This document shows positions 9,109 to 19,310 of a stretch of DNA of 64,000 bases, piece after piece (the stretch's first letter is position 1; every line of letters begins with the position of its first letter). Origin of the DNA: Prescottella sp. R16 (lineage in GTDB: Bacteria > Actinomycetota > Actinomycetes > Mycobacteriales > Mycobacteriaceae); NCBI RefSeq assembly GCF_030656875.1, contig NZ_CP130943.1, forward strand, positions 2,666,001-2,730,000, given 5' to 3'. Under the pieces are notes generated by a model that was not told the DNA's origin, made no database searches, and saw only the letters and a list, made by a program, of their open reading frames with translations. The position numbers and the translations under genes are program-made.

Positions 9109-10467
9109 TCACCGCGTGCTGTCGATCGGATCGGCGACCACCAGGTCGGTGTCGGTGTCGGGGAACGTGCGCGCCGGCCCCGGCCCGGTGCTGCGGGTCT
9201 CGAACCGCACCGTCACCACCCCGTGTCCGGCGCCCTGCACCCAGCCGTGCCCGAACTCCGGGTGCGTCACGTCCAGGCCGGGCCGCCACCAGGTCGCCAC
9301 CCCCACCCGGGGAGACGAATCATCTTGCTCCCCAGCATCTTCCGATCCTTCTCCGGTCTCCGAATCCGGTATCATCTGGTCGAGCTCGGGAAACAACGAG
9401 CCTTGGCTGGCCGCGGACAGCCCACCGAACCCGACACCGACCAGCCGGATCGGGCCGAGCTCGAGTGGATCGATCGCCTGCCGCTGCGCGGTCGCGGTGA
9501 GCGTCTGCAGATCGGTCGTCGCGTACGGCAGCGTCGACGACCGCGTCACGATGCTCATGTCGGCCTTGCGCAGCTTCAGCACGACGGTCCGCGCCGACCG
9601 GCCGTCCCGCTCGAGCCGCCGGAACGCCGCCGCCGCACTCGCGTCCACCGCCCGCCGCAACGCCGCCATCGTGACGATGTCCTCCGCGTACGTGGTCTCC
9701 GCACTCACCTGTTTCGCGTCGGCCCGCTCGGCGACCGGACGTTCGTCGATGCCGCGCGCCATCCGCTGCAGCCCCGGCCCGATCGTCGCCCCCAGCACCG
9801 ACACGACCTCGACCTCCGGCAGCGCCGCGAGCGCCCCGATCGTGCCGATACCGAGCCGCTCGAGTTTCGCCTCCGCGACCGGGCCGACACCCCACAGTTT
9901 GCGCACCGGCAGACCGCTCAGCAGCTGCTGCTGCACATCCGGGGACACGACGGTGATCCCGTCCGGTTTCGCGAGCCCCGACGCGATCTTCGCCACCTGC
10001 TTCCCGGCGCCCGCCCCGATCGACGCGACCAGGCCCGTCTCCTCGAGTACCAGGGCCCGCAGCTGCGCGCAGTACCGCTCCACGTCGGCGCGCCCGGCAC
10101 CCGCCAGCTCCGCCGGCTCCGCGAACGCCTCGTCCATCGACAGCTGTTCCAGCACCGGCACTCTCGTACGCAACGCGTCGAACACCCGGCCGCTCACGTA
10201 CCCGTACAGGCTCCCTCGCGGTGGCAGCACCACCGCCGACGCCCCCACCAGTCGACGCGCCTGATGCATCGGCATCGCCGACCGGGCGCCGAACACCCGC
10301 GCCTCGTAACTCGCGCCCGCCACCACTCCACGCCCGCCGAGACCGCCGACGAGCACGGGGCGGCCCCGCAGCGTCGGCCGCGTCAACTGTTCGACGGACG
10401 CGAAGAACGCGTCCATGTCCAGATGCAGCACCCAGCGCCGGCTGCGCGTGGGATCGACGGAGGTCAT
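9109..10467 (-). CDS. dinB: DNA polymerase IV, Y family
   Basis: Error-prone translesion polymerase. 452 residues, longer than E. coli DinB because of a C-terminal actinobacterial extension containing P-G-x-D-V-x-H-P-x-F-G-H-G-W-V-Q. Catalytic carboxylates lie in HLDMDAFF (Asp17, Asp19) and SMDEAF. This corresponds to M. tuberculosis Rv1537 (DinX), which is also next to ileS. ATG 10467 has no Shine-Dalgarno but follows TATTTT by 7 bases, indicating a leaderless message. No LexA box was seen upstream, consistent with non-SOS control of mycobacterial dinB genes. Confidence 0.93.
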   Translation of the reverse strand: MTSVDPTRSRRWVLHLDMDAFFASVEQLTRPTLRGRPVLVGGLGGRGVVAGASYEARVFGARSAMPMHQARRLVGASAVVLPPRGSLYGYVSGRVFDALRTRVPVLEQLSMDEAFAEPAELAGAGRADVERYCAQLRALVLEETGLVASIGAGAGKQVAKIASGLAKPDGITVVSPDVQQQLLSGLPVRKLWGVGPVAEAKLERLGIGTIGALAALPEVEVVSVLGATIGPGLQRMARGIDERPVAERADAKQVSAETTYAEDIVTMAALRRAVDASAAAAFRRLERDGRSARTVVLKLRKADMSIVTRSSTLPYATTDLQTLTATAQRQAIDPLELGPIRLVGVGFGGLSAASQGSLFPELDQMIPDSETGEGSEDAGEQDDSSPRVGVATWWRPGLDVTHPEFGHGWVQGAGHGVVTVRFETRSTGPGPARTFPDTDTDLVVADPIDSTR

Positions 10468-10474
10468 GGGAGAA

Positions 10475-10480
10475 AAAATA
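10475..10480 (-). promoter_or_regulatory. -10 hexamer TATTTT of the leaderless dinB transcript
   Basis: On the minus strand, seven bases separate it from the dinB ATG. It sits in an unusually A/T-rich run for this genome. Confidence 0.5.
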
Positions 10481-10549
10481 CGCCGGGCGGGCGACAGGAA
10501 CCCCCTGCCGCCCGCCCGACGTGGTCCTACTCGGTTCGAGCCCCGACGA

Positions 10550-13500
10550 TCACACCTTGACGATCGCGACCCGCACGCCCTCACCGAGCTCCACGGCGTC
10601 CGGGCCCGCGTCCCCCAGCTCGAGGGTCGTGGCCAGGATCTCCCCGGCGATCAGCTCACGGTGCCGGCCCGCCCACTCGAGGCGATCCTCCGGAACCTGC
10701 AGTGTCACCGAGATCCGGTCGGACACCTCGAGTCCCGCGTTCCGGCGCGCGTCCTGCAGCTCCCGGACGCGATCCTTGGCCCAGCCCTCGGCCTCGAGCT
10801 CCTCGGTCACCCGCGAGTCCAACACGACCAGGCCGGCACCGTCCGGCAGTGCCGCCGTGGACTCGGGCTCGGCCGCGACCAGACGCTGGGTGTACTCGGA
10901 GGGCAGCAGCTCGATACCCGCGGCAGGAGCGGAGCCTGCGGAGCGACCCGGCCAGACAGTGACGACGCCGCCCTCCTCGGTCCAGTCGCCGGACTTGACC
11001 GCCTTGATGACGGTCTGCACGTCCTTGCCGAGACGCGGACCCGCGGCCCGCGCGTTGACGACCAGTTCGAACCGGCCGTGCACGTCGACGTCGTCGGTGA
11101 GGTCGACCTTCTTGACGTTCACCTCGTCGGCGATCAGACCCAGGTACGGACGGATCTTCTCCGCATCCGGCGCGGCGACGGTGACCTCGGGCAGCGGCAG
11201 CCGCACCCGCAGGTTCTGCGCCTTGCGCAGGCCGAGGACCGTCGAACACACACCCCGGACGTCGTCCATCGCGCCGACCAGATCGGCGTCGGCCGGCAGC
11301 TCGGTCTCGGTGGGCCAGTCGGTCAGGTGCACCGACCGCCCACCGGTCAGGCCCCGCCAGATCACCTCGGACGCCATCGGCAGCAGCGGCGCCGCCAGGC
11401 GGGAGACCACCTCGAGCACCGTGTGCAGCGTGTCGATCGCATCCTGGTCCTCGTCCCAGAACCGGCTGCGGGAGCGGCGCACGTACCAGTTGGTGAGCGC
11501 GTCGCAGAACGTGCGCAGCTCGTCGCACGCCCCCGCGATATCGGTGACCTCGAGCGCGTCGGTGATCGCGTCCCGCGTCGCCGCCAACTTGGCGAGGATG
11601 TACTTGTCGAGCACGTTCGGCGAATCCGTGCGCCACCGGCCGGGCTTCGACGCGTACAGCTGCAGGAAGCTCCACGCGTTCCACAGCGGCAGCAGTGCCT
11701 GCCGGACGCCCTCGCGGATGCCCTGTTCGGTGACGATCAGGTTGCCGCCGCGCAGGATCGGCGACGACATCAGGAACCACCGCATGGCGTCCGAGCCGTC
11801 GCGGTCGAACACCTCCTTGACGTCCGGGTAGTTACCCTTGGACTTGCTCATCTTCAGACCGTCGTCGCCGAGGACGATGCCGTGCGCCGCAACACATTTG
11901 AACGCGGGACGATCGAACAGCGCGGTCGCCAGCACGTGCAGCGTGTAGAACCAGCCGCGGGTCTGACCGTTGTACTCGACGATGAAGTCGCCCGGGTAGT
12001 GCGTCTCGAACCAGTCCCGGTTCTCGAACGGGTAGTGCACCTGCGCGTACGGCATCGAGCCGGACTCGAACCAGCAGTCGAGCACCTCGGGCACCCGGCG
12101 CATCATCGACTTGCCGGTCGGATCGTCCGGGTTGGGACGGACCAGATCGTCGATCATCGGCCGGTGCAGATCCGTCGGACGCACCCCGAAGTCCACCTCG
12201 AGCTGGTCGAGCGAACCGTAGACGTCGACGCGCGGGTACGACGGATCGTCCGACACCCACACCGGGATCGGGCTGCCCCAGTAGCGGTTACGGCTGATGT
12301 TCCAGTCGCGCGCCCCCTCGAGCCACTTGCCGAACTGGCCGTCCCGGATGTGTTCGGGCACCCAGGTGATCTCCTGGTTGAGTTCGACCATGCGGTCACG
12401 GAACTTGGTGACCGCGACGAACCACGACGGCACCGCCATGTAGATCAGCGGCTGGCCCGAGCGCCAGCTGTGCGGGTACGAGTGCTCGATCGTCTCGTGC
12501 CGCAACAGCTTTCCGGCGGCCTTGAGGTCCTTGATGATGACCGGGTTGGCATCGAACACCTGCAGGCCCTCGTACGGCGGCACCATCGAGGTGAACCTGC
12601 CGCCCGGGTCCAGCGGCTGCACGATCTCGATGCCGTTGGCCGTCGCGCACTCCATGTCCTCCTCACCGAAAGCCGGTGCGAGATGCACGATTCCGGTGCC
12701 GGAGTCGGTGGTGACATAGTCCGCCGACAGCACCCGGTGCGCGTTCTCGTGACCCTTGCCGGGGCCGTGGAAGAAATCGAACGGCGGCGTGTAGGACAGT
12801 CCGACGAGGTCGGCGCCCTTGTACTCGCCGAGCACCTCGGGCGCCTCACCGAGCTCGCGGGCGTAGTGCCCGACGCGGGCCGCCGCGAGGAGGTAGGTCT
12901 TGCCCTCGGCGCCGGCGACATGCACGTAGTCGACGTCGGGGTGCACCGCGATCGCGAGGTTGGACGGCAGCGTCCACGGCGTGGTGGTCCAGATCAGCGC
13001 GTTCGCTCCGTCCAGCGGCGAGCCGGGCGCGGTGATCACCATGTCGACGGTGACCGCAGGATCCTGACGCATCTTGTAGGCGTCGTCGAGCCGGGTCTCC
13101 TGGTTCGACAGCGGCGTCTGCTCGTACCAGGAGTACGGCAGCACCCGGAAGCCCTGGTAGATCAGACCCTTGTCGTACAGCTCCTTGAACGCCCACATCA
13201 CGGACTCCATGAAGTCCAGATCGAGGGTCTTGTAGTCGTTGTCGAAGTCGACCCAGCGGGCCTGGCGGGTCACGTAGTCGCGCCACTCGTCGGTGTACCG
13301 CAGCACCGACTGCTTGCAGTACGCGTTGAACTCCTTCAAGCCCATCGCGTCGATCTGCGACTTGTCCTTGATGCCGAGCTGCTTCTCCGCCTCCAGTTCG
13401 GCGGGCAGACCGTGGCAGTCCCAGCCGAAGCGGCGGTCGACCTTCTTGCCGCGCATCGTCTGGAAACGTGGGACGACGTCCTTGACGTAGCCGGTGAGCA

Positions 13501-13738
13501 GATGCCCGTAGTGCGGCAGACCGTTCGCGAAGGGGGGACCGTCGTAGAAGACGAAGTCCTCGGCGCCCTCACGGTTCGCGATGGACGCCCGGAACGTGTC
13601 GTCGGCGTCCCACGCGGCGAGCACCTTGCGCTCGAGGTCCGGGAACGAGACGGAACCGGTCGCGCGGCCGCCGACGAGGTCGACACGCGGATACCCGGCG
13701 TTCTGCTGGGGGGAAGTGGATTCGTTGCTGGTCACCAC
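10550..13738 (-). CDS. ileS: Isoleucyl-tRNA synthetase
   Basis: Class Ia aminoacyl-tRNA synthetase charging tRNA-Ile. 1062 residues, close to the mycobacterial enzyme and long enough for the eukaryote-like type 2 form. HIGH motif as HYGH (76-79) and a perfect KMSKS in the second half; the large CP1 editing domain lies between. GTG 13738 chosen because it is the first in-frame start behind GAGGAG at 13752-13757, which belongs to the T-box expression platform; a second GTG three bases downstream is an alternative. The dinB-ileS pairing is as in M. tuberculosis. Confidence 0.97.
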   Translation of the reverse strand: MVTSNESTSPQQNAGYPRVDLVGGRATGSVSFPDLERKVLAAWDADDTFRASIANREGAEDFVFYDGPPFANGLPHYGHLLTGYVKDVVPRFQTMRGKKVDRRFGWDCHGLPAELEAEKQLGIKDKSQIDAMGLKEFNAYCKQSVLRYTDEWRDYVTRQARWVDFDNDYKTLDLDFMESVMWAFKELYDKGLIYQGFRVLPYSWYEQTPLSNQETRLDDAYKMRQDPAVTVDMVITAPGSPLDGANALIWTTTPWTLPSNLAIAVHPDVDYVHVAGAEGKTYLLAAARVGHYARELGEAPEVLGEYKGADLVGLSYTPPFDFFHGPGKGHENAHRVLSADYVTTDSGTGIVHLAPAFGEEDMECATANGIEIVQPLDPGGRFTSMVPPYEGLQVFDANPVIIKDLKAAGKLLRHETIEHSYPHSWRSGQPLIYMAVPSWFVAVTKFRDRMVELNQEITWVPEHIRDGQFGKWLEGARDWNISRNRYWGSPIPVWVSDDPSYPRVDVYGSLDQLEVDFGVRPTDLHRPMIDDLVRPNPDDPTGKSMMRRVPEVLDCWFESGSMPYAQVHYPFENRDWFETHYPGDFIVEYNGQTRGWFYTLHVLATALFDRPAFKCVAAHGIVLGDDGLKMSKSKGNYPDVKEVFDRDGSDAMRWFLMSSPILRGGNLIVTEQGIREGVRQALLPLWNAWSFLQLYASKPGRWRTDSPNVLDKYILAKLAATRDAITDALEVTDIAGACDELRTFCDALTNWYVRRSRSRFWDEDQDAIDTLHTVLEVVSRLAAPLLPMASEVIWRGLTGGRSVHLTDWPTETELPADADLVGAMDDVRGVCSTVLGLRKAQNLRVRLPLPEVTVAAPDAEKIRPYLGLIADEVNVKKVDLTDDVDVHGRFELVVNARAAGPRLGKDVQTVIKAVKSGDWTEEGGVVTVWPGRSAGSAPAAGIELLPSEYTQRLVAAEPESTAALPDGAGLVVLDSRVTEELEAEGWAKDRVRELQDARRNAGLEVSDRISVTLQVPEDRLEWAGRHRELIAGEILATTLELGDAGPDAVELGEGVRVAIVKV

Positions 13739-13751
13739 AGGGTTCTCACGG

Positions 13752-13969
13752 CTCCTCGTGCCCGTCTACCGGCACGGGGACGACGACGACGCCCTTTGCG
13801 TCTCCGCCGCGGTACCACCCCGCTTGCCCACCGCGACCGACAGCCGCGACGAGCCTCTCTGACCGGGCTGTGACGGGCCCACCCGTTCGGGTCTAGTGAG
13901 TACGACGCCTGCGCGCCGTACCGTTCTTCCGAAGGCTCCCCGGTGATGGCCGGATCACTGCCGTGTGTG
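13752..13969 (-). ncRNA. ileS T-box riboswitch (translational type)
   Basis: The leader contains the T-box core, read on the minus strand as GGGGTGGTACCGCGG (plus positions 13807-13821), which base-pairs with the CCA end of uncharged tRNA. An isoleucine ATC triplet occurs in the 5' part (plus 13945-13947; a second at 13953-13955), in the region expected for the Stem I specifier. Downstream, a CGTGCC/GGCACG hairpin directly abuts GAGGAG, the ileS ribosome site, and there is no terminator U-run. This fits the known actinobacterial ileS T-boxes that act by uncovering the Shine-Dalgarno. Confidence 0.88.
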
Positions 13970-13975
13970 CGTTCA

Positions 13976-13981
13976 AGTCTA
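13976..13981 (-). promoter_or_regulatory. Candidate -10 (TAGACT) for the ileS T-box transcript
   Basis: TAnnnT hexamer overlapping the stop codon of the upstream small membrane protein gene; a start site near 13969 would give the leader the length needed for a full T-box. Confidence 0.4.
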
Positions 13982-14176
13982 GCCCGGACCGGCCGAGTCG
14001 TCGGAGTCGCCGTCGGGCGCCGCCTTGCGACCCGCCAACGCACTGACGAGAAGCAGGACGGCGCCCGCGACACAGACCACGATGCATCCCCACGCCCACA
14101 CGACGGAACCCGTCGTCAGGGCGATCACCAGCAGCATGAAACCCACTGCCGCGAGGACCAGCGTCAGAACCAGCAC
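13979..14176 (-). CDS. Small two-helix membrane protein, 65 residues
   Basis: Two hydrophobic helices (about 3-22 and 26-48) with an acidic, Ser/Asp-rich tail at the C terminus. It follows wag31 on the same strand after 40 bases and precedes the ileS leader. Small membrane proteins at this spot are common next to wag31 in Mycobacteriales, but the function is unknown; a role near the growing pole is a guess from context. Good G/C third positions support coding. Confidence 0.7.
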   Translation of the reverse strand: MLVLTLVLAAVGFMLLVIALTTGSVVWAWGCIVVCVAGAVLLLVSALAGRKAAPDGDSDDSAGPG

Positions 14177-14216
14177 GATTCACCCTCTGTTCGAGTGCGG
14201 GCCGGTGTCGGCTCGG

Positions 14217-15098
14217 TCAGTTGTTCCCCTTGGCGAACGACTGGTTGAACCCCGACTGACCGAAGGCGTCGTCGCCGCCGTCGACCGGGACGGCCGACCC
14301 ACGCTGCTCGAGCTCTTCGAGCTGCGACTCCAGGTACGACTTCAGACGCACCCGGTACTCGCGCTCGAACGTCTTCAGCTGAGCGATCCGGCCCTCGAGC
14401 ACCGACCGCTGCTGATTGATCGTCGCCATGATCTCGGTGTGCTTCTTCTCGGCATCCGCCTGCAATGCGTCGGCCTTCTCCTTGGCCTGACGCAGCTGGG
14501 TCTCCGAGCGGTTCTGCGCGTCGGACAGCAGCGTGTCCGACTTCTTCGTGGCCTCCGCGACCATCGTCTCCGACTTGCGGGTGGCGTCGGACACCATCGT
14601 CTCCGACTTCTGCTTCGCCTCGGACACCATCGTGTCCGACTTGGTGCGCGCCTCGGTCACGAGACGCTCCGAATTGGTCCGGGCGTCGCTGAGCAGCTGC
14701 TCCGCCTCGACCTTGGCGTCGCCGGTGAGGCGATCGGCCATCTCCTGCGCCAGACCGAGCACCTTGGCCGCCTGCATGTTGGCGTCCTCCGACGGACGCG
14801 GCGCAGCGGCCGGCACCGGCTCGGGCTTCGGCTGCGGCGCAACCGCGGCAACCGGCTCCGGTTTCGGCGCGGGCGGCGGGACCGGGGCGACGGACCGCGG
14901 AGCCTTCTTCGCCTCGGCCAGCTCCTGATCGAGCTCGCCGACACGCTGCCGAAGGTCGGCGTTCTCCTCGATGAGCCGCGACAGCTCCTGCTCGACGAGG
15001 TCGAGGAACGCGTCTACCTCGTCCTCGTTGTAGCCACGCTTACCGATCGGCGGCTTGCTGAACGCGACATTGTGCACATCAGCTGGAGTCAGCGGCAT
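14217..15098 (-). CDS. wag31: Polar growth and cell-division protein Wag31/DivIVA
   Basis: Coiled-coil scaffold that marks negative membrane curvature and directs polar peptidoglycan synthesis. 293 residues: the N-terminal membrane-binding domain is typical ([12 protein letters not shown], then [15 protein letters not shown], residues 3-36), a Pro/Ala/Lys/Glu-rich linker spans about 66-105, and a long coiled coil runs to 275. The coil contains seven 11-residue repeats (143-219). This is about 30 residues longer than the 260-residue M. tuberculosis protein as remembered. Essential in mycobacteria and a PknA/PknB substrate there; no equivalent phosphosite was assigned here. Confidence 0.96.
   Translation of the reverse strand: MPLTPADVHNVAFSKPPIGKRGYNEDEVDAFLDLVEQELSRLIEENADLRQRVGELDQELAEAKKAPRSVAPVPPPAPKPEPVAAVAPQPKPEPVPAAAPRPSEDANMQAAKVLGLAQEMADRLTGDAKVEAEQLLSDARTNSERLVTEARTKSDTMVSEAKQKSETMVSDATRKSETMVAEATKKSDTLLSDAQNRSETQLRQAKEKADALQADAEKKHTEIMATINQQRSVLEGRIAQLKTFEREYRVRLKSYLESQLEELEQRGSAVPVDGGDDAFGQSGFNQSFAKGNN
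14442..14672 (-). repeat. Seven tandem 33-bp units encoding Wag31 hendecads
   Basis: Codons 143-219 of wag31 form seven in-frame 11-residue units. The second, third, fourth and fifth begin with S-D/E-T-M/L-V/L, and their DNA is visibly similar (TCGGACACCAT-like words recur). An 11-residue period suits a slightly right-handed coiled coil. Unit number probably varies by slippage. Confidence 0.75.
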
Positions 15099-15194
15099 GG
15101 AAGGATCCCTTCACGCGTCAATTGGCGGTCTAGCACGCATTCAGTTCTAGCGCGGTGCGCGTACTCGTTAACCATTTCGTTACCTGTCCCACTG

Positions 15195-15220
15195 TAACTG
15201 CGGGCCATAACTGCGGGCCA
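15195..15220. repeat. Perfect 13-bp tandem repeat upstream of wag31
   Basis: TAACTGCGGGCCA occurs twice head to tail (15195-15207 and 15208-15220) in the 127-base gap between yggT and wag31, about 100 bases before the wag31 start. It could be a regulator's double site or a slippage product. Confidence 0.6.
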
Positions 15221-15225
15221 TTCTG

Positions 15226-15522
15226 TCACACCAAACCCGACGGTGACGCCAGCCCCGAGACGACCTGCATCAGGATGAACAGCAGAAACATCAGCACCAT
15301 GATCGACAGATCGAGGCGAACACCACCGAGGGAAATCGGCGGAATCAACCGGCGAAGCAACTTCACCGGAGGGTCTGTCACCGTGAAAATCGCTTCGAGC
15401 ACGACCACGACGACACCCGTCGGCCGCCAGTCCCGAGCGAAGACCCGGATGAACTCGACGATGATCCGTCCGATGAGCAACAACCAGAAGATGAACAGGA
15501 TCACGTAGATCACCGAGAACAC
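15226..15522 (-). CDS. YggT-family membrane protein
   Basis: 98 residues with two strongly hydrophobic helical regions (about 2-22 and 68-90) separated by the amphipathic YggT signature around D-P-x-V-K-L-L-R-R-L-I-P-P. It is the usual neighbour between sepF and divIVA; members have been linked to osmotic tolerance and division, without a defined activity. GTG 15522 is chosen because GAAGG at 15530-15534 lies exactly 7 bases upstream; a longer reading (18 residues more) starts before that site. Confidence 0.88.
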   Translation of the reverse strand: MFSVIYVILFIFWLLLIGRIIVEFIRVFARDWRPTGVVVVVLEAIFTVTDPPVKLLRRLIPPISLGGVRLDLSIMVLMFLLFILMQVVSGLASPSGLV

Positions 15523-15630
15523 GGCCACACCTTCACTCTGCCTGACGACAACCGGTCGGACAAAACCATCGGACACCTCGAGGTGCGCGTCACACCCGTC
15601 CGGGTAATCACGCGCACATCGAGTCCGCAG

Positions 15631-16218
15631 CTACTTCTGGTTGTAGAAACCGGTCTCGGCGATCCGACGACGCTCCTCCGCGGAGACGTCGATGTCGGCA
15701 GGCGACAGCAGGAACACCTTGGTGGCGACCTTGTCGAACGATCCCCGCAGCGCGAACGCCAGTCCGGCCGCGAAATCCACCAGGCGCTTGGCGTCGGCGT
15801 TGCTCATCTCGACGAGATCCATGATGACCGGGCTGCCGTCACGGAACCGCTCACCGATCGTCCGGGCCTCCCCGTAGTCACGCGGACGCAGCGTCGTGAT
15901 CTTCGACAGCGGGCCTGCGTCGTCGACGGCCGGACGACGGCTCTCGAGCCGGTCCATGCGCGGATCGACCGCGAGCGCACCGCGAGTCGTGGCACGCGGT
16001 GCGGCGGGGCGCGGCGCGATCGACTCGACCCGCGGGGCCGGGCGGGCCGGCGGCTCGTAGCGATCGAAGTCACTGTCGACGTCGTCCCGGCGTCCCGATA
16101 CGTACCCGGGCTCGGCGTACTCGCGGCGACCCGGAGCGGGCTCGTCGATGTAGTCGTCCTCGAAATCTTCGAGGGGGACCATGCCGAAGTAAGCCTTGAA
16201 CTTGTGCAGGCTGCTCAT
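15631..16218 (-). CDS. sepF: Cell division protein SepF
   Basis: FtsZ membrane anchor and Z-ring stabiliser. 195 residues: an N-terminal amphipathic membrane-targeting helix (about 1-14), a disordered Pro/Arg/Asp-rich linker (about 20-105), and the conserved dimeric SepF core from about 110, with the family sequence pattern around V-I-M-D-L-x-x-M and R-L-V-D-F-A-A-G-L. Actinobacteria lack FtsA and ZipA, so SepF is the main tether for the FtsZ encoded three genes upstream. It starts 101 bases after the yggS-like stop. Confidence 0.95.
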   Translation of the reverse strand: MSSLHKFKAYFGMVPLEDFEDDYIDEPAPGRREYAEPGYVSGRRDDVDSDFDRYEPPARPAPRVESIAPRPAAPRATTRGALAVDPRMDRLESRRPAVDDAGPLSKITTLRPRDYGEARTIGERFRDGSPVIMDLVEMSNADAKRLVDFAAGLAFALRGSFDKVATKVFLLSPADIDVSAEERRRIAETGFYNQK

Positions 16219-16318
16219 TGATCGACCTTCCTGGGCGCGGCGGACTTGTAGTGATGATTGGAACTGCGATCTGCCGCAGCTGTCCCGGTGTGCCTGATGT
16301 TTCCGGTGTGACTGGTGA

Positions 16319-17071
16319 TCATTGCGAGACTATCGGTCGACGGCCGAGGATGGCGGTTCCGACACGCACACACGTCGAACCGTGCCGGATCGCCGACTCG
16401 AGATCCCCGGTCATCCCCGCCGACACGACCGTCGCGGACGGATGATCCCGGAGCAGTCCCGCATGCACCTCCGCGAGCCGCGCGAACTCCACCTCCACAT
16501 CGGAACCCAGCGGCGGCACCGCCATGACGCCCCGCAGGACGAGATTCGACGACGCCGCCACCCGCTCCGCGAGCACCGCCACGTCGTCCACCGGCACACC
16601 GCCCCGCGCCGGATCGGTGTCCAGACTCACCTGCAGGAGCACATCGAGAGAATTCTCACGTTCCCCCGCGTCACGAGCCGCACCGACCGCCGTATCGAGC
16701 GCATCGGCCAACCGGAGACTGTCGAGCGAATGCACCACCTGCGCCCAGCGCGACACCGTCTTCACCTTGTTCCGCTGCAGACGGCCGATCATGTGCCACC
16801 GGATCGGGTCGACCACGGCGGCGTCGGCCCGCAACCGGGCGACCTTGCCGCTCGCCTCCGGCTCACGCGACTCCCCGAACTCGCGACATCCGAGATCGTA
16901 GAGAATCCGCACGTCCTCGGCGGGAAAGAATTTCGTCACCGGCAACAGCACCACGTCGGCCGGATCCCGCCCGGCCGCGCGGCACGCCGCATCGACCCGG
17001 CCGCGCACCGCAGCCAGCGCCGCGGCGATCTCGTCGTACCTGCTCACCGGCGGCTGCTCGTCGAACATCAC
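16319..17071 (-). CDS. YggS-type pyridoxal-phosphate homeostasis protein
   Basis: Single-domain PLP-binding TIM-barrel protein, 250 residues, usual length. The lysine of V-T-K-x-F (about residue 47) should carry the PLP; the R-x-G-x-x-I-x-G-R motif near the C terminus binds phosphate. It has no known catalytic turnover and instead buffers PLP and affects amino-acid and keto-acid balance. Conserved between ftsZ/pgeF and sepF in Actinobacteria. GTG 17071 or ATG 17068 can start it; neither has a clear ribosome site, and only 10 bases separate it from pgeF. Confidence 0.92.
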   Translation of the reverse strand: MMFDEQPPVSRYDEIAAALAAVRGRVDAACRAAGRDPADVVLLPVTKFFPAEDVRILYDLGCREFGESREPEASGKVARLRADAAVVDPIRWHMIGRLQRNKVKTVSRWAQVVHSLDSLRLADALDTAVGAARDAGERENSLDVLLQVSLDTDPARGGVPVDDVAVLAERVAASSNLVLRGVMAVPPLGSDVEVEFARLAEVHAGLLRDHPSATVVSAGMTGDLESAIRHGSTCVRVGTAILGRRPIVSQ

Positions 17072-17081
17072 TCGAACCGTC

Positions 17082-17822
17082 TCACACGTCCTCGGCGGGA
17101 TCCATCCAGATCACCGCGGCCAGCCGGCCCGTCGGAGCACCCCGACGATGACTGAACAGCGTCGGATCCTCGATGGTGCACCGGGGATCCTCCGCGACAC
17201 CCGACACCCCGGCCGCCAGCAGCTGACGACGCAGCCCCGCCCGCAGATCCAGGCCCGGCGTGCCCTTGGCCGTGCGGGTCGCGCTACCGGGCAGAAACTT
17301 CTCGACATCGGCCTGCATCGCCGCCGGCACCTCGTACTGCCGACCGCTCGCCGCCGGACCGAGGAACGCGCCGATCCGTTCCGGGCGTGCACCCAGCTCG
17401 ATCATCGTCGTGATCACCTTGGGCACGATACCGATCCGGGCACCGATCCTCCCGGCGTGCACGGCCGCGATCACACCGGCCTCGTCGTCCGAGAGGAGCA
17501 CCGGGACACAGTCCGCGCTGAGCGTCACCAGCGCCAGACCCGGCACCGTCGTCACCAACGCGTCCGTCGCCGGAACCGGACCGTCGACCGGACCGTCGAC
17601 CACCGTCACGGTGCGACTGTGGATCTGCTCCATCCACACCAGCCGCTCGAACGGCAATCCGATCCCGTCGGCGAGCCGACGCCGATTCGCGTCGACCGCC
17701 GCCGGATCGTCACCGACATGGTCCCCGAGATTGAACGACTCGTACGGCGCCGCGGACACTCCACCCGCTCGGGTCGTGACGACCCGGCGGACCCGCACGC
17801 CCGTCACGGTGTCCCCGCTCAA
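17082..17822 (-). CDS. pgeF: Peptidoglycan editing factor PgeF (YfiH/laccase domain)
   Basis: 246 residues of the CNF1/YfiH fold. The metal-site cysteine and histidines are visible in SADCVPVLL (Cys) and AVHAGRIG (His); the usual H-A-G-W-R-G is H-A-G-R-I-G here, a change also recalled in other actinobacterial members. The family removes misincorporated residues from peptidoglycan stems and has been reported with adenosine or polyphenol activities. It starts with TTG 17822 overlapping the ftsZ stop (TTGA), so translation is coupled to FtsZ. Confidence 0.9.
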   Translation of the reverse strand: MSGDTVTGVRVRRVVTTRAGGVSAAPYESFNLGDHVGDDPAAVDANRRRLADGIGLPFERLVWMEQIHSRTVTVVDGPVDGPVPATDALVTTVPGLALVTLSADCVPVLLSDDEAGVIAAVHAGRIGARIGIVPKVITTMIELGARPERIGAFLGPAASGRQYEVPAAMQADVEKFLPGSATRTAKGTPGLDLRAGLRRQLLAAGVSGVAEDPRCTIEDPTLFSHRRGAPTGRLAAVIWMDPAEDV

Positions 17823-19078
17823 CGACGCATGAAGGAAGGCACGTCGACGTCGTCGTCGTCACCTTCGTCGTGACCGACCGGCATCGTGCGCGACCCGGAC
17901 CCGCCCAGCGGCGGCAGGCTCGCACCACCGGTGGGCGTGCCCACCGGCTCACGTGTCGGGGTGGGGGCCGGGGTGGGAGTCGGGGGCGTGGTGGGAGTCG
18001 GAGCCGGAGCCTGCTCCGCCGCGGCCGGAGCCGCAGCACGCTGCTCGGACTGATTGACCTCACCGGCACGTCCCGCACCGATGTTCGAGCGGCCGATCGC
18101 CGACTGCACCTCGAGCGGGCGCTTCACCGGCGCGCCCCCCTCGAAACCGGCAGCGATGACCGTCACGCGTACCTCGTCCCCGAGGGAATCGTCGATGACC
18201 GTGCCGAAGATGATGTTGGCGTCGATGTGCGCGGCCTCCTGGACCAGCGACGCCGCCTCGTTGATCTCGAACAGGCCCAGATCGGAGCCGCCGGCGATCG
18301 ACAGCAGCACGCCCCGCGCACCCTCCATCGATGCCTCGAGCAGCGGCGAATTGATCGCCGTCTCCGCGGCCTTGATCGAACGGCCCTCACCCCGCGACGA
18401 GCCGATACCCATCAGGGCGCTACCCGCACCGGACATGACGGACTTGACGTCCGCGAAGTCGACGTTGATCAGACCCGGGGTGGTGATCAGGTCGGTGATG
18501 CCCTGGACACCGTTGAGGAGGACCTCGTCGGCGCTGCGGAACGCGTCCATCAGGCTGACGGCGGCGTCACCGAGCTGCAGCAGTCGGTCGTTCGGAATGA
18601 CGATCAGGGTGTCGCAGGACTCGCGCAGCGCGGAGATGCCGGACTCGGCCTGCGCGCCGCGACGCTTGCCCTCGAACGAGAACGGACGCGTCACGACACC
18701 GATCGTGAGGGCGCCGAGCTTGCGGGCGATGCTCGCCACGACGGGCGCGCCACCGGTACCGGTGCCGCCGCCCTCGCCTGCGGTGACGAAGACCATGTCG
18801 GCACCCTTGAGGACCTCTTCGATCTCGTCCTTGTGGTCCTCGGCTGCCTTGCGACCCACCTCGGGGTCGGCGCCGGCACCCAGGCCACGGGTCAGCTCGC
18901 GTCCGACGTCGAGCTTGACGTCGGCATCGGACATCAACAGCGCCTGCGCATCGGTGTTGACCGCGATGAACTCGACTCCCTTGAGTCCCTGCTCGATCAT
19001 GCGGTTGACCGCGTTGACGCCGCCTCCGCCGATACCGACGACCTTGATGACGGCGAGGTAGTTGTGCGGGGGCGTCAT
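17819..19078 (-). CDS. ftsZ: Cell division GTPase FtsZ
   Basis: Tubulin-like GTPase forming the Z-ring. 419 residues. GTP-binding loop GGGTGTG at 103-109 and the T7 synergy loop N-V-D-F-A-D (205-210, Asp207 and Asp210) are intact, so assembly-stimulated hydrolysis should work. Residues about 335-405 form a Pro/Thr/Ala/Glu-rich linker and the extreme C terminus DVPSFMRR is the peptide that binds SepF and FtsW. It is separated from ftsQ by 232 bases, indicating its own promoter besides cluster read-through. Confidence 0.98.
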   Translation of the reverse strand: MTPPHNYLAVIKVVGIGGGGVNAVNRMIEQGLKGVEFIAVNTDAQALLMSDADVKLDVGRELTRGLGAGADPEVGRKAAEDHKDEIEEVLKGADMVFVTAGEGGGTGTGGAPVVASIARKLGALTIGVVTRPFSFEGKRRGAQAESGISALRESCDTLIVIPNDRLLQLGDAAVSLMDAFRSADEVLLNGVQGITDLITTPGLINVDFADVKSVMSGAGSALMGIGSSRGEGRSIKAAETAINSPLLEASMEGARGVLLSIAGGSDLGLFEINEAASLVQEAAHIDANIIFGTVIDDSLGDEVRVTVIAAGFEGGAPVKRPLEVQSAIGRSNIGAGRAGEVNQSEQRAAAPAAAEQAPAPTPTTPPTPTPAPTPTREPVGTPTGGASLPPLGGSGSRTMPVGHDEGDDDDVDVPSFMRR

Positions 19079-19310
19079 GGGCTCTCGCCTTCCGTGAGTG
19101 ATTTCGCGCTCGTTCTGGGGGAAATAGGAAAACCCTCAACCTCAACCATAGGGTCAAAGTTATGTCAAGTAATTCCTCTGGTGCGAAACGCTATGTAGTA
19201 CCGCAGCGTTCCGCCAGCAGGCGCGCCGATGCACACCAAGTTTTTGTGGGGCCGACCCCGGAAACCGAGAGACCCCGACCCGATTCCCGTACCGGTCGTC
19301 GCATCACCCG
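19079..19310 (-). promoter_or_regulatory. ftsQ-ftsZ intergenic region with likely ftsZ promoter
   Basis: It contains an A/T-rich block on the minus strand (plus 19141-19170): TTGACA (19163-19168), TATGGT (19145-19150), then a repeated GGTTGAGG element. The two hexamers are 12 bases apart, too close for one sigma-70 promoter, so at least one belongs to a second start site. A leader of roughly 60 bases would follow. Confidence 0.45.

Noticed and set aside
10415..13873. Very long open frame on the plus strand opposite ileS (over 1100 codons)
   Set aside because: High GC content removes stop codons from the frame opposite a real gene. Its translation is Arg/His/Pro/Val-rich with no domain, and it covers the T-box. 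The same applies to the long antisense frames opposite murC, murE, ftsI, fadD15 and aroG.
19145..19168. Single sigma-70 promoter TTGACA/TATGGT for ftsZ
   Set aside because: The two hexamers are only 12 bases apart, too close for one promoter; they were recorded only as parts of a promoter region.
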